The notes below the pieces were generated by a model. The model saw nothing but the letters and a program-made list of their open reading frames with translations. It was not told the origin of the DNA and did not search any database. From positions 186,001 through 250,000 of the forward strand of contig NZ_CP147243.1 of assembly GCF_037198285.1 (NCBI RefSeq): a stretch of DNA of 64,000 nucleotides. The letters are read 5' to 3'. A program made the translations under genes and the position numbers. Shown one piece after another: positions 15,105 to 24,049 of this stretch; position 1 is the first letter of the stretch; each line of letters begins with the position of its first letter. Origin of the DNA: Haladaptatus sp. DJG-WS-42 (GTDB taxonomy: Archaea > Halobacteriota > Halobacteria > Halobacteriales > Halococcaceae).

Positions 15105-16634
15105 ATGGCTCAAGAGACGAACGTCTTTCAGCATTACATCAACGGTGAGTGGACGGATGGCGAAGGTGATGACACTTTCGTCAGTAAAAACCCGGCGACA
15201 GGAGCGGTGCTCGGCGAATTCCGCCGCGGCACCGAAGCCGACGTTGAGTCGGCCGTAGACATCGCAGAAGACTCGTTCGAGGAGTGGCGAAATCTCTCCC
15301 ACATCGACCGCGCAGAGTACCTCTGGGACATCTACCACGAGCTGCGCGAGCGCACCGACGAACTCGCAGAAATCGTCACCAAAGAGTGCGGCAAAGAAAT
15401 CTCCGAAGGCCGCGCCGACGTGGTCGAAGCCTACCACATGGTCGAATGGGCCGCCGCTGACGCCCGTCACCCGAAAGGCGACGTGATTCCGTCCGAGATT
15501 CCGAGTAAAGACGCCTATATGCGCCGTAAGCCACGCGGCGTCATCGGCTGCATCACGCCGTGGAACTTCCCGGTCGCCATCCCGTTCTGGCACATGGCCG
15601 TTGCGCTCGTTGAGGGCAACACCGTCGTCTGGAAGCCAGCTGAGCAGACGCCGTGGTGCGGACAGATCATCGCAGAAATGTTCGAGGACGCAGGCATCCC
15701 TGACGGGGTCTTTAACATGATTCAGGGCTTCGGAGACGCTGGCGCGGCCATCGTTGACGACCCAGCAATCGACACCGTACTCTTTACCGGCTCCGCCGAA
15801 GTCGGCCACGAAATCGCCTCCAAGGTCGGCGGCGAACCCGGCAAACTCGTCGCCGCGGAGATGGGTGGGAAGAACAACATCGTCATCACCGAGAACGCAG
15901 ACCTCGATATCGCGGTGCACTCGGCGCTCATGTCCTCGTTCAAGACGACCGGCCAGCGCTGTGTCTCCTCAGAGCGTCTCGTCGTCCACGAGGAGGTCTA
16001 CGACGAGTTCAAAGCGCGCTTCGTCGAACTCGCAGAGCAGGTGTCTGTGGGTAACCCACTTGACGAAAACACCTTCATGGGGCCGCTCATCGAGGACAGC
16101 CACAAAGAGAAGGTTCGCTCCTACGCAGAACTCGCCAAAAAAGAGGACGTGAACGTGCTCGTAGACCGCACGGAACTCGACGCAGACGAGATTCCAGACG
16201 GCCACGAAGACGGTCACTGGGTTGGCCCGTTCGTCTACGAAGCAGACCCGTACGAGCCGCTTCGTTGCACCCACGAAGAAGTGTTCGGCCCACACGTCGC
16301 CCTCCTCAAGTACTCGGGCGACATCGAGGAAGCCGTCTCCATCCAGAACGACACGGACTACGGCCTCGCAGGAGCCATCATCTCAGAGGACTACCGCCAA
16401 ATCAACTACTTCCGCGACCACGCTGAAGTCGGCCTTGCCTACGGCAACCTCCCGTGCATCGGCGCAGAAGTACACCTCCCGTTCGGCGGCGTGAAGAAGT
16501 CTGGCAACGGCTACCCATCCGCCCGCGAAATCATCGAAGCCGTCACCGAGCGCACCGCGTGGACGCTCAACAATTCGAAGGAAATCCGCATGGCACAGGG
16601 CCTCTCCGCGGACATCAAGACCCAAGACGACTGA
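15105..16634 (+). CDS. NAD(P)-dependent aldehyde dehydrogenase
   Basis: A 509-residue ALDH-superfamily enzyme oxidising an aldehyde to its acid. Visible landmarks are ITPWNFPVAIPFWHMA (substrate/cofactor region), the Rossmann turn FTGSAEVG, the general-base segment AAEMGGKNN, and the catalytic cysteine in TTGQRCVSSERL, with the C-terminal EEVFGPHVALL and LPFGGVKKSGNGY motifs. Length is normal for the family. The substrate cannot be read from sequence; semialdehyde dehydrogenases acting in sugar or amino-acid breakdown are close relatives. It is divergent from an HTH_10 regulator. Confidence 0.92.
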   Translation: MAQETNVFQHYINGEWTDGEGDDTFVSKNPATGAVLGEFRRGTEADVESAVDIAEDSFEEWRNLSHIDRAEYLWDIYHELRERTDELAEIVTKECGKEISEGRADVVEAYHMVEWAAADARHPKGDVIPSEIPSKDAYMRRKPRGVIGCITPWNFPVAIPFWHMAVALVEGNTVVWKPAEQTPWCGQIIAEMFEDAGIPDGVFNMIQGFGDAGAAIVDDPAIDTVLFTGSAEVGHEIASKVGGEPGKLVAAEMGGKNNIVITENADLDIAVHSALMSSFKTTGQRCVSSERLVVHEEVYDEFKARFVELAEQVSVGNPLDENTFMGPLIEDSHKEKVRSYAELAKKEDVNVLVDRTELDADEIPDGHEDGHWVGPFVYEADPYEPLRCTHEEVFGPHVALLKYSGDIEEAVSIQNDTDYGLAGAIISEDYRQINYFRDHAEVGLAYGNLPCIGAEVHLPFGGVKKSGNGYPSAREIIEAVTERTAWTLNNSKEIRMAQGLSADIKTQDD

Positions 16635-16721
16635 ACGGAGTCGTCGCTTCGATTTTTCTCTCTGTTTTCGGGTGAGTACTGGTCGGTCTCGAAAAACGAG
16701 CGACGGATGCGTTCGGGAGTC

Positions 16722-17192
16722 CTAGGTTCCCGTCGCTTCAGGCATCGCGCCGATTTGCTGGAGCACGCCGACGAGGTCGGCTTCGCTCCATCGTTCGACT
16801 ATCTTCCCGTCTTCGAACCGATAGACGACGATGCCGGACATGGTTACCTCCTTGCCCGTCGCTTCAACGCCCATGAAGGGCCCGTCGTGGGTTCCCATGA
16901 GGTCAAAACGCACCATCACTCGGTCGTCCTCTGCGAGCATGTCGTGAATATCGAAGCTGACGTCCGGGAAGGCGTGCGTGACAGATTCAGCGTGCGTTCT
17001 GAATGCGTCGATTCCACGTTGCTCACCCGGGGTGAGTTCGTCGCTCGATGCCGGCGTGTGATTAACCACGTCGTCAGCGACAAGCTCTTCTAACGTATCG
17101 ATGTGTCCGTCTGTATGGTTCTCTATCGCTTCGAGGTACTGTCGTGCGAGTTCTTTGTTTTGGTCTGTTGTCAGGCCGCTTGTTGCTGCCAT
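16722..17192 (-). CDS. SnoaL-like polyketide-cyclase/ester-cyclase family protein
   Basis: A 156-residue NTF2-fold protein with the typical order NKELARQYLEAIE, a variable loop, FPDVSFDIHDMLAEDDRVMVRF, and the core strand GVEATGKEVTMSGIVVYRFEDGKIVERW. This pattern marks the SnoaL-like ester cyclase group, most of whose members have unknown roles despite the name. It is monocistronic, with a convergent aldehyde dehydrogenase downstream. Confidence 0.85.
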   Translation of the reverse strand: MAATSGLTTDQNKELARQYLEAIENHTDGHIDTLEELVADDVVNHTPASSDELTPGEQRGIDAFRTHAESVTHAFPDVSFDIHDMLAEDDRVMVRFDLMGTHDGPFMGVEATGKEVTMSGIVVYRFEDGKIVERWSEADLVGVLQQIGAMPEATGT

Positions 17193-17395
17193 GTTTCCAC
17201 CCCAGTATGTACTTGGTTACACGGGGAGATAAGGATAGGTTGAGACGTACTGAACCACTGGAGAGAGTCGCGTTCGAACGACGGGTTCCCACCGTTTCTC
17301 GCGGACTCTACTCCGACCGTGCATCCGAGTCACATACTGGCAACGGTTGCGTCCAACATGAACGTTTATGATAGTTCGGTTCGCAGGAAGGAGTG

Positions 17396-17488
17396 ATGAC
17401 ACTTCATCACCACGCCGTAAGTCTTGCACGCAAACTCCGTCCGACCCAGCCTCGCTATCAAACAAATCGTAATCCACCCTCGACATGA
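17396..17488 (+). CDS. Possible 30-residue leader ORF
   Basis: A small frame starting MTLHHHAVSLARK, preceded by the purine-rich AGGAAGGAG (17385-17393) and ending in TGA that overlaps the next ATG (ATGA at 17485-17488). The coupled geometry is the main support; the product resembles nothing I know. The remaining gap 17193-17395 shows no convincing gene. It holds an AT-rich patch near 17365-17372 that could be a promoter. Confidence 0.25.
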   Translation: MTLHHHAVSLARKLRPTQPRYQTNRNPPST

Positions 17489-17667
17489 GCACGAACTCGA
17501 AGACATACACCTTCCCCGGCGACAAGTGGGCCTCGCCCGCAGAACCGACACCAGAACCAACCGAACCAGCCTGGACACAGGCACAGCGAACCTTCTCTAC
17601 GACGTGCAGAAGCCGTCTGCGGAACCTCGTTGACGCAGAAAATCAGAGTCAGCTCTCGACCAAGTGA
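17485..17667 (+). CDS. Hypothetical small protein, Pro/Thr/Glu-rich
   Basis: A 60-residue frame beginning MSTNSKTYTFPGDKWASPAEP, with host-like codon use in its first half and a basic segment (CRSRLRNLV) later. It shares a 4-bp start/stop overlap with the small ORF upstream. It has no transmembrane segment or recognised motif. It may be a real small protein or a chance frame; the overlap and codon bias favour real only weakly. Confidence 0.35.
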   Translation: MSTNSKTYTFPGDKWASPAEPTPEPTEPAWTQAQRTFSTTCRSRLRNLVDAENQSQLSTK

Positions 17668-17677
17668 GGAGAATCGA

Positions 17678-18679
17678 TTAAGCCAGTTCGACGGCTGGGA
17701 ACAGCTCGTCTAAGACTGGCTCGGAATCGAGTATCACGTAGCCGTCTTCGGTATTTTCAACCACGCCATCCGCTTCGAGATGCGAGAGGTGAGCGTACGC
17801 CTCGCCCGGGCCGTGGAGAATGTGAATCGAATGCAGGTCACCGAACAGGTGCGCACTCACCGTCCATGCGTCTGCAGGGCCGTGGTTGCGAAGGACATTG
17901 AGCACTTTTTCCGTGCGTTCGCGGTGGTGGTCGATGATGTACTTCGCGCGGCCTGCTGGGTCGTCGATGCGCTGGCGGTGACCGGGCCACGCGACGGTGT
18001 AGTCTGCGGCTACGATGTCCATCAGCGTATCGAGATATTTTTGCAGGGGTTTGTCTACGCGCACGTCAGCGCCGCCGACGTTTGGCGTGTATTTCGGAAG
18101 GAGTGCGTCGCCCGAGAGCAGTTCGTTGCCCTCGCCGCGGTCGACGACGAACCCACACTGACCGTCTGTGTGTCCGGGCATGTGGACGGTTTCGAACGTC
18201 AGGTCGCCCACCTCGAAGCGCGCACCCGCCTCGAATCGCGTAACGGTTGGCGCGCCATCTGACATCGTTTCAACGCCTTCGAGGAACGGGATGAGTTCTT
18301 CCTGTTTGTCCACAGGCATCCCCCACTCGTTCAACTTCGTTTTCTGGGCCTCGAACAACGACTCCCACGCGTCTACGTCGCGTTCGATGAGGTCTGCGTC
18401 CGCGTGGTGGGCGTAAATCGTCGCGTCGCTTTTTTCCTGAATGAATCCCGCCAATCCACTGTGGTCGCCGTGGAAGTGGGTCAGAAACACCGTTTCGATG
18501 TCCGCAAAGGAGAGGTTCTCGGAGGCGAGTGCTGACTGAAGTTGGTCGCGTACTTCTTCGACCGCAACGCCCGCGTCCACGAGCGTGACCGGTGTGTCCG
18601 GGTCGTCCGCACCGAAGAGGTACACGCTGTTTTCCCCCTCGAACACCGTACACTCAAGTTGAATCTGCTTCACACTCAC
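17678..18679 (-). CDS. MBL-fold metallo-hydrolase with C-terminal winged-helix part
   Basis: A roughly 333-residue metallo-beta-lactamase-fold enzyme. It carries the dinuclear metal motif THFHGDHSG, then VHMPGHTDGQCGF, SGDALLP and WPGH, all in family order. The last 80 residues (about from HHRERTEKVL) form the helical/winged extension seen in LACTB2-like hydrolases. Starts are non-ATG: several in-frame GTG codons lie between 18673 and 18724, and the GTG giving (M)SVKQIQLE at 18679 is preferred. The longest version overlaps the upstream MoaD-like gene by 7 bp, so the two are probably co-transcribed. Confidence 0.86.
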   Translation of the reverse strand: MSVKQIQLECTVFEGENSVYLFGADDPDTPVTLVDAGVAVEEVRDQLQSALASENLSFADIETVFLTHFHGDHSGLAGFIQEKSDATIYAHHADADLIERDVDAWESLFEAQKTKLNEWGMPVDKQEELIPFLEGVETMSDGAPTVTRFEAGARFEVGDLTFETVHMPGHTDGQCGFVVDRGEGNELLSGDALLPKYTPNVGGADVRVDKPLQKYLDTLMDIVAADYTVAWPGHRQRIDDPAGRAKYIIDHHRERTEKVLNVLRNHGPADAWTVSAHLFGDLHSIHILHGPGEAYAHLSHLEADGVVENTEDGYVILDSEPVLDELFPAVELA

Positions 18680-18717
18680 TCTCACGGCGCAGAACACATG
18701 ACTGTTTCTGGTGGGTG

Positions 18718-18993
18718 CTAACACCCAAGCGCTGGCTTGACCGTGAGCTCATCGCCCGCTCGAATCGCAGTTTCTGGCCCTCGTAACTCCTGTATTGCAG
18801 TGTCGTTCACGGAAACCTCGACGTGCCCGCGGAGTTGTCCGTTCGACCGAAACCAGAGTGCGTGAACGCTAGGATGTGTCTCCGCAATTTCCGAAAGCAG
18901 GGCAAACACGGTCGTCTCTGTCAAAACTGGTTCGGTGAGCGAAGCCTCGCCTATCGCGTCTGCGTAGGTCGAACCGAGGTGAACCGTGACCAT
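18718..18993 (-). CDS. MoaD/ThiS-like ubiquitin-fold protein ending in Gly-Cys
   Basis: A 91-residue beta-grasp protein similar to MoaD and to archaeal small modifiers (SAMPs). It has a VTVHLGSTYADAIG first strand, a central ALLSEIAETHPSV helix and the tail AGDELTVKPALGC. Functional MoaD/SAMP proteins end in Gly-Gly, which is adenylated by the E1-like UbaA enzyme and then thiocarboxylated or conjugated. This one ends ...Gly-Cys-stop, so activation should fail unless another chemistry is used. It sits in a minus-strand run with the thioredoxin-reductase-like gene upstream and the MBL hydrolase downstream. Confidence 0.75.
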   Translation of the reverse strand: MVTVHLGSTYADAIGEASLTEPVLTETTVFALLSEIAETHPSVHALWFRSNGQLRGHVEVSVNDTAIQELRGPETAIRAGDELTVKPALGC

Positions 18994-18998
18994 TTGCC

Positions 18999-20039
18999 TC
19001 AGTCGTCTGCAGCCGCTTCACCCGCATCGTGTTTCGCAGCTGCTTCACGGAGTTTTTCCGAGATTGCTGGCGCTTCTGTGAGGTCGATTTCGCCGCCTGC
19101 GGCCTCAATTTCGTCTAGCGACATCGGGAACTTGCGAGCGCTGTAGTGGATGGAGATTCCAGCTTTCGCGCCTTCGCCGAGGGCGACGGGAATTTGGTTG
19201 TGGCCAGGCGTCACGTCACCGACCGCATAGATGCCTTCAACATTCGTCTCGCCGTGGTCGCCTGCGGCAATCATCCCGTCGTCGGTGAGTTCCACGCCGA
19301 GCGACTCGGCGAGGTCGGTGTTGAACTCTGAGCCGTACATCGGGAAGCCACCCTTGTACTCGCGGCGGGTGCCGTCTTCGAAGACAAAGCCGCCGAGCCA
19401 CGTCGGGTCGTCTTCGTCTTGGAATTTTGACTCGATTTCCGCTTCGATGATCGTGACTGGGTGGGCGCGAAGGAGCTCGTCCGTTTCGTCAGACCACGTC
19501 GGCTCCTCACCGCGCAACAGCAGGTCAACGCGGTCGGTGAAGTTGAGCATAATCATCGCCACGTACGCGGCGCTGTTCGAGTGGCCCATCACGTACACCG
19601 GCTCGTCGACGAACATGTAGGCGTCACAGTGGAGACAGTAGTGGAGGCCACGACCCGTGCGCGGCAGTGGTGGGTCGGGTCGCTTGTCGTTGAAGCCCGT
19701 CGCCAACACGAGGAAGTCAGTGTAGACAGAGACGTTCCCGGCTTCGACGTGGTAGCGACGCGGCCCGTCCTCAGTCGCGGTAATCGAGGTGACGGTATCG
19801 CGGAAGTAGTCCGTGCCGTAGCCTTCTAACTGTTCGACTGCGGTTTGAAGGAATTCGTTGCCAGACACGTCTTCGGTGATGCCGATGACGTTGTGCGTCT
19901 CCATCATCATCGCCGCACGACCGCCGCCACGGTTGATGACCGCCGTGTCGTGGGACAGGCGGGTCGTGTACAGCGCGGCAGTCAATCCGGCGGGGCCACC
20001 GCCGACAACGGTCACATCGTACTCGGGCGTCTCACTCAT
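18999..20039 (-). CDS. FAD-dependent pyridine-nucleotide oxidoreductase, thioredoxin-reductase-like
   Basis: A 346-residue two-dinucleotide-fold flavoprotein. The FAD-binding motif is VVGGGPAGLTAAL at the N-terminus. A redox pair CLHC sits in HYCLHCDAYM, at the position of the TrxR CATC motif. The C-terminal FAD motif is IYAVGDVTPGHNQIPVALGEG. The NAD(P)-binding glycine motif is weak (VMGHSNSAAYVA), as in some ferredoxin- or dithiol-linked archaeal TrxB relatives. A nine-residue upstream extension exists, but MSETPEYDVTVV is the natural start. It lies 5 bp ahead of the MoaD-like gene in the same direction. Confidence 0.85.
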   Translation of the reverse strand: MSETPEYDVTVVGGGPAGLTAALYTTRLSHDTAVINRGGGRAAMMMETHNVIGITEDVSGNEFLQTAVEQLEGYGTDYFRDTVTSITATEDGPRRYHVEAGNVSVYTDFLVLATGFNDKRPDPPLPRTGRGLHYCLHCDAYMFVDEPVYVMGHSNSAAYVAMIMLNFTDRVDLLLRGEEPTWSDETDELLRAHPVTIIEAEIESKFQDEDDPTWLGGFVFEDGTRREYKGGFPMYGSEFNTDLAESLGVELTDDGMIAAGDHGETNVEGIYAVGDVTPGHNQIPVALGEGAKAGISIHYSARKFPMSLDEIEAAGGEIDLTEAPAISEKLREAAAKHDAGEAAADD

Positions 20040-20104
20040 GGCTCTGCATACAGGCGGGAGCCTCATAAGACGCTGGTAACCAGGCAGTAAGGGCGACAGT
20101 CGAG

Positions 20105-20737
20105 TCAGCCAATCATCGTTGCCACGCCTTTCGTCTGCCGGTAATCAGAGTTCAACAGCGCACGGAGGTTGGTTTCGAGGCGGTCTGCGTCGCCGCCGTC
20201 CCACTCGGTCGGGTCTCGAATCGGAAAGACGAGAAACCCGCCGCCGCGGATGTCGGTGGCGTGGAGGGCGGCCATGTCGAAATCGAGGTGACGCTCTTGA
20301 GTGGTGTACTCACGGACGACGTGGCGCGTGGCCTGCTCGCCGACCGGCAGCAAGATGTGGCCGTTGATGGCGCGCAGTTCGGCGTCGAAGAAGCGTTCGA
20401 GTGCTGCATACTGTTTTTCCGTGGGCGTTTTTCCGGCTGTGACGGCGCACATGTGGATGTACGACGCATACAGGTTGTCCGGCGTTGGTTCGTCTGCGTA
20501 GGTGGCATCGAGGAAGCCAAGCTCGTGGAAAATCGGCTGGAGGCGCTCTCCGGCCACGCTGTCGGTGAAGGGAACCCCGGTATCCGTTCCGCCGTGGACG
20601 CCCGGGTGGTCACCGATGAGGTGGAAATCAGCGTTTACGTCACCGTAGCCGAACGCCGTCTGCCCGGCGGTCTGTTCGTACTCTGCGGGCGTGCGCATTC
20701 CAAACGGGTTGCGCGTTCGGTCGGTAATCTTCTGCAC
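20105..20737 (-). CDS. Uracil-DNA-glycosylase-superfamily protein
   Basis: A 210-residue protein starting at GTG (20735-20737) with QKITDRTRNPFGMR. It has the UDG-like active-site segment HLIGDHPGVHGGTDTGVPFTDS near residues 37-58 and a hydrophobic GHILLPVGEQATRHVV region resembling the second UDG motif. The family removes uracil or related bases from DNA; this branch is common in haloarchaea and not well characterised, so activity is inferred. A much longer open frame on this strand runs on upstream to 21811, but that part is antisense shadow of the aspartoacylase-like gene. Confidence 0.8.
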   Translation of the reverse strand: MQKITDRTRNPFGMRTPAEYEQTAGQTAFGYGDVNADFHLIGDHPGVHGGTDTGVPFTDSVAGERLQPIFHELGFLDATYADEPTPDNLYASYIHMCAVTAGKTPTEKQYAALERFFDAELRAINGHILLPVGEQATRHVVREYTTQERHLDFDMAALHATDIRGGGFLVFPIRDPTEWDGGDADRLETNLRALLNSDYRQTKGVATMIG

Positions 20738-20842
20738 GCCACCCGATAGCGCATTCTCCGATAAAACGCCAACGGTCGAGAGAGCCTCCCTCGCCCAGTT
20801 TTTCACGGTTTGTAACAGCGGGGGAACGTACTTCCCCGTTCC

Positions 20843-21901
20843 ATGAGACAGTACGCTATGGCCGAATTTTCGAACACCTTTCACTACAACGGGGAAACGG
20901 TCGAGCCAGGGGAAGTGCGTACCCTCCGCCACGGAATCAGCGAGACGTATCTCGGTGACCCGGTCGAAATTCCCGTCACCATCATCAACGGTCGCCACCC
21001 CGGCCCGTCGGTGTTTCTCACCGCTGCCATCCACGGCGACGAACTGAACGGCGTCAAAGTCGTCCAAGAAGTCGCGTCGCGATACAGCCCAACCGAACTC
21101 CACGGCACCCTCGTTTGTGTCCACGTCGTGAACATCCCTGGCTACCTCGCTCAGCAGCGCTATCTCCCGATTTACGACCTCGACTTGAACCGGTCGTTCC
21201 CGGGGAGCGAACGATCGAACACCGCAGAACGCATGGCGAACGCCTTGTTTACGACGTTCATCAAGCAGTGCGACTTCGGCCTCGATTTCCACACCTCGAC
21301 GCGCAACCGGACGACGATGTTCCACGTTCGCGCCGACATGAACAACCCCAACGTTGCCCGACTTGCGCGCTCCTTCGGGGCGAACGTCATCCTCGGCGGT
21401 GGCGGGGATGGCGGGTCGCTGCGCGGTGCGGCGACGAGCGCTGGCACGCCAACCATCACCATCGAGATGGGACAGGCACACCGCTTCCAACAACGGCTCA
21501 TCAAACGGGCACTCGATGGGGTCGAAAGCGTTCTCGCGGAGTACGAACTGCTCCCCGACCGTGCCATTCACTGGCCTGGCTGGATAAAAGTGATAGACGA
21601 CAGCAGCGACAAACGCTGGCTCAGAGCAGACGTAGGTGGCCTCGTCGAGATGCACCACGGACGGCGCGAGTTGGTGTACGAAGGCGAGGTGATAGCGACC
21701 ATCAGCGACCACTTCAGAGACGAAGTACACGAGGTGACCGCGCCGTTTACAGGCTTGCTCGTGGGCTTGCTCCAAAACCCGGTTGCCGCGCCCGGCCACC
21801 CGCTCTGTCACCTCGTCTCGGTTGACGACCGAACCTTGGAAGTCATCGAATCAGAACAAGACCGGATACAACGGCGAAACGCGGTACTCGAAGGCTTTTA
21901 G
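20843..21901 (+). CDS. Succinylglutamate desuccinylase / aspartoacylase family zinc hydrolase
   Basis: A 352-residue M14-fold amidohydrolase. Zinc ligands appear in AAIHGDELNG and later in LDFHTSTRNR, the substrate-binding pair in DLNRSFPG, and the catalytic Glu in TITIEMGQAHRF. The C-terminal barrel (about residues 255-340) has the family's AFTG-like loop TAPFTGLLVG. Substrates of the family are N-acylated amino acids; none is indicated here. An inner ATG five codons down (MAEFSNTF) is an alternative start. Its 3' end overlaps the convergent LVIVD gene by 4 bp. Confidence 0.88.
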   Translation: MRQYAMAEFSNTFHYNGETVEPGEVRTLRHGISETYLGDPVEIPVTIINGRHPGPSVFLTAAIHGDELNGVKVVQEVASRYSPTELHGTLVCVHVVNIPGYLAQQRYLPIYDLDLNRSFPGSERSNTAERMANALFTTFIKQCDFGLDFHTSTRNRTTMFHVRADMNNPNVARLARSFGANVILGGGGDGGSLRGAATSAGTPTITIEMGQAHRFQQRLIKRALDGVESVLAEYELLPDRAIHWPGWIKVIDDSSDKRWLRADVGGLVEMHHGRRELVYEGEVIATISDHFRDEVHEVTAPFTGLLVGLLQNPVAAPGHPLCHLVSVDDRTLEVIESEQDRIQRRNAVLEGF

Positions 21902-23922
21902 TCCTCGAATAGCCCGCGAACCGCACTCAGTACTTTCTCGCGCTGGTGGTAGAACACGCCCGCCGTGCCGCCAATCGTGCCGAGGGTGAGCGTGTTCGTG
22001 TCCACGCCGCCCACGGTGTTTACTTCGGTCGTCGCTTTGATTTCGTGCCACGTCTCGCCGCCGTCGTGGCTGAACTCGACCGGGCCGAAAGTGTAGTCGC
22101 CGGTGGCTTCGACCCCCGTCGGCGCTTCTGCGAAGTAGTTGCGTACGCCGTCTGCTTCACTCACCGGCGTCGTGAATTCGACCATGCGCGCACCGCCTTC
22201 GAGGGAGGTGGTGTGGTCGTCGCCGTCCACCACTGACCACGACTCGGGGAGGCGGTCTCTGACGAGGACGGGTTCCCCCGCGTAATCAACCGAAAGCGTC
22301 ACGTGGTCGGTCTGCCCGCCGGTGAACACGGAGCCGTCGTCCGACCGCGAGAGCGCGACAACCGGCGTCGCGCCGCTGATGGGGATTTCTGCGTTGTAGA
22401 TGGCGTGGACGCCCTGATTGATGTCCGAGGCGAAGGTGACGCCGTTGCTCTCGTCTGCCCCCCAAATGTTCGGGGTGGTCGCATTCAGGCCGCCGAGCAT
22501 GGAGTCTTCCGGCACGTCGTACTGCGGGCGCGACCAGCCATCTTCTTTGAGCGTCCAGCTCGCTGGGTCGATGCGGAGATACCGCAAGCCGCCGTGGTAG
22601 TGGGCTTGATGCACCCAGAAGTTCTCGTCGCCCGTTTCAGGGTCAAGGTGTTTTTCGACCGTCGAGTTGTGGGGACTCAACGCGAAGTTGGTAAAGGAGA
22701 TGTCGTCTACGCCATCGATTGCGGCCGCGTTTTGCCACGTCCAGTTGTCGAGTTCGGGGAGTTCGGTGGTGCCAGCCTCCTCGTAAACCCCGTCTACATC
22801 CACCAGAAACACCGTTCCTGTGCTCTTTGGATTGGTCTTCTCTTCGACGCCCTCGTCGTAGTCGCCGGAGGGTTCTTCGTGGCTGGCGATGCAGACGCGC
22901 TTTCCGTCCACGAGGTCTGGCGCAGGCGTGGCGAAGTGTGCCTGTCGCATCTCGAACCTTCCGATCCGGGTGATGCTGGTCGGGTCGCTCACGTCTAACA
23001 CTTGGAGGCCCGCGTCCCAGTAGGACAGATACGCCGTCGGCGTGCCCGTCTTCGGGTCGTCTTGGACTTCCACGTCGTGACAGTAGAAGAAGGGGAACGG
23101 CGCAGCGTCCGTGTTCGGCTCTTCTGGAACGGTCCACCGGTTCACGAGTTCGAGCAGGCCGGTATCGCGGTGGAACTCGAAGACGTACATCCCGGCGTCG
23201 CCTGCGTACTCGATGTCCTTACACGCAAAGACGTAGTCAGCGCCGCCGATGCGGTGGTGAAACAGGTTGTGAATCCCGGTCGAGAAAGCGTCAAACGTGC
23301 CCACGACGGTTGGATTCCCTTTGTCGGTGATGTCCACGGCGATGAGCCCGCCGGTGTTCGTCCCCGAGGTGCTGTCTGCGTCAGAATCCGTGCCCGTCGT
23401 CACTTCGTTGTACAGCGCCGAAATGGGCTGGGTGCCGAGGAACAGGTAGTTGCCGTCGGCAGAGCCCTTCACGTCCATGATAGCCGTGCCCGGACTCTGA
23501 TTCCCGAAAAACGAGAGGACGGTCATCTCCGCCTGTTCTACGTCTGCCTGTGTCTCTGCGCGGTTGTAGTCGCTAATATCGACGATGGCTACGCCGCGCC
23601 CATCCGTCTCGGTGCGCGAGGAGAACAGCGAGACGAATGCATAGTCGCCGTGGGTGCGTATCTCGGTGACGCCGCCATAGTGGGGGTTTTCGGGGCGTCC
23701 AGCGGTGGACTCTCCGCCAATTCCGCCAAGACTGTGATAGCCGACGTTCGTGACGTTGTCGCTCGATTTGCCGACAGTCTCCGGCTTGAACGGGTCGTAC
23801 TCGTCGCTCCCGGCCGCGACTCCAGAGACGGCAGCGACGCCGAGTGCACCGGCGGTGGCCTTCAAAATCGTTCTGCGTGTGGGTTTCCCAAGGGGAGTGG
23901 GTGGCATGGCAACCCAATCCAT
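21898..23922 (-). CDS. Tat-exported LVIVD-repeat (beta-propeller-like) protein
   Basis: A 674-residue extracytoplasmic protein. The N-terminal TRRTILKATAGALGVAAVSG is a Tat signal. The body has repeated blades of the LVIVD type, for example GVAIVDISDYNRAE, GLIAVDITDKGNPTVVG and GLQVLDVSDPTSITRIG, which suggests a propeller. It has His-rich patches (HNLFHHR, HQAHYHGGLRY) that could bind metal. The last 180 residues look like an immunoglobulin-like domain (SFSHDGGETW type). It lies directly downstream of copA in the same direction. A role in surface metal or electron chemistry is only inferred. Confidence 0.8.
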   Translation of the reverse strand: MDWVAMPPTPLGKPTRRTILKATAGALGVAAVSGVAAGSDEYDPFKPETVGKSSDNVTNVGYHSLGGIGGESTAGRPENPHYGGVTEIRTHGDYAFVSLFSSRTETDGRGVAIVDISDYNRAETQADVEQAEMTVLSFFGNQSPGTAIMDVKGSADGNYLFLGTQPISALYNEVTTGTDSDADSTSGTNTGGLIAVDITDKGNPTVVGTFDAFSTGIHNLFHHRIGGADYVFACKDIEYAGDAGMYVFEFHRDTGLLELVNRWTVPEEPNTDAAPFPFFYCHDVEVQDDPKTGTPTAYLSYWDAGLQVLDVSDPTSITRIGRFEMRQAHFATPAPDLVDGKRVCIASHEEPSGDYDEGVEEKTNPKSTGTVFLVDVDGVYEEAGTTELPELDNWTWQNAAAIDGVDDISFTNFALSPHNSTVEKHLDPETGDENFWVHQAHYHGGLRYLRIDPASWTLKEDGWSRPQYDVPEDSMLGGLNATTPNIWGADESNGVTFASDINQGVHAIYNAEIPISGATPVVALSRSDDGSVFTGGQTDHVTLSVDYAGEPVLVRDRLPESWSVVDGDDHTTSLEGGARMVEFTTPVSEADGVRNYFAEAPTGVEATGDYTFGPVEFSHDGGETWHEIKATTEVNTVGGVDTNTLTLGTIGGTAGVFYHQREKVLSAVRGLFED

Positions 23923-24049
23923 ACAGTATCATTACGAATAGATTTTGGCAAAATCATCAAAATGTTCGCACAGTTGGCAGCAGAAAAGTGACAGCAGTGA
24001 GCGTTCAGTGGGCAGGGTTGTCCATCAGTGTATGGACGGTTACACCGTC

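Noticed and set aside
15075-15920. Minus-strand ORF of 281 codons under aldehyde dehydrogenase
   Set aside because: The opposite strand encodes complete ALDH motifs; the antisense frame has no recognisable domain.
20738-21811. Long N-terminal extension of the uracil-DNA-glycosylase-like frame
   Set aside because: The extension is antisense to the aspartoacylase-like gene, which has zinc-ligand motifs; a GTG at 20737 gives a normal-length protein.
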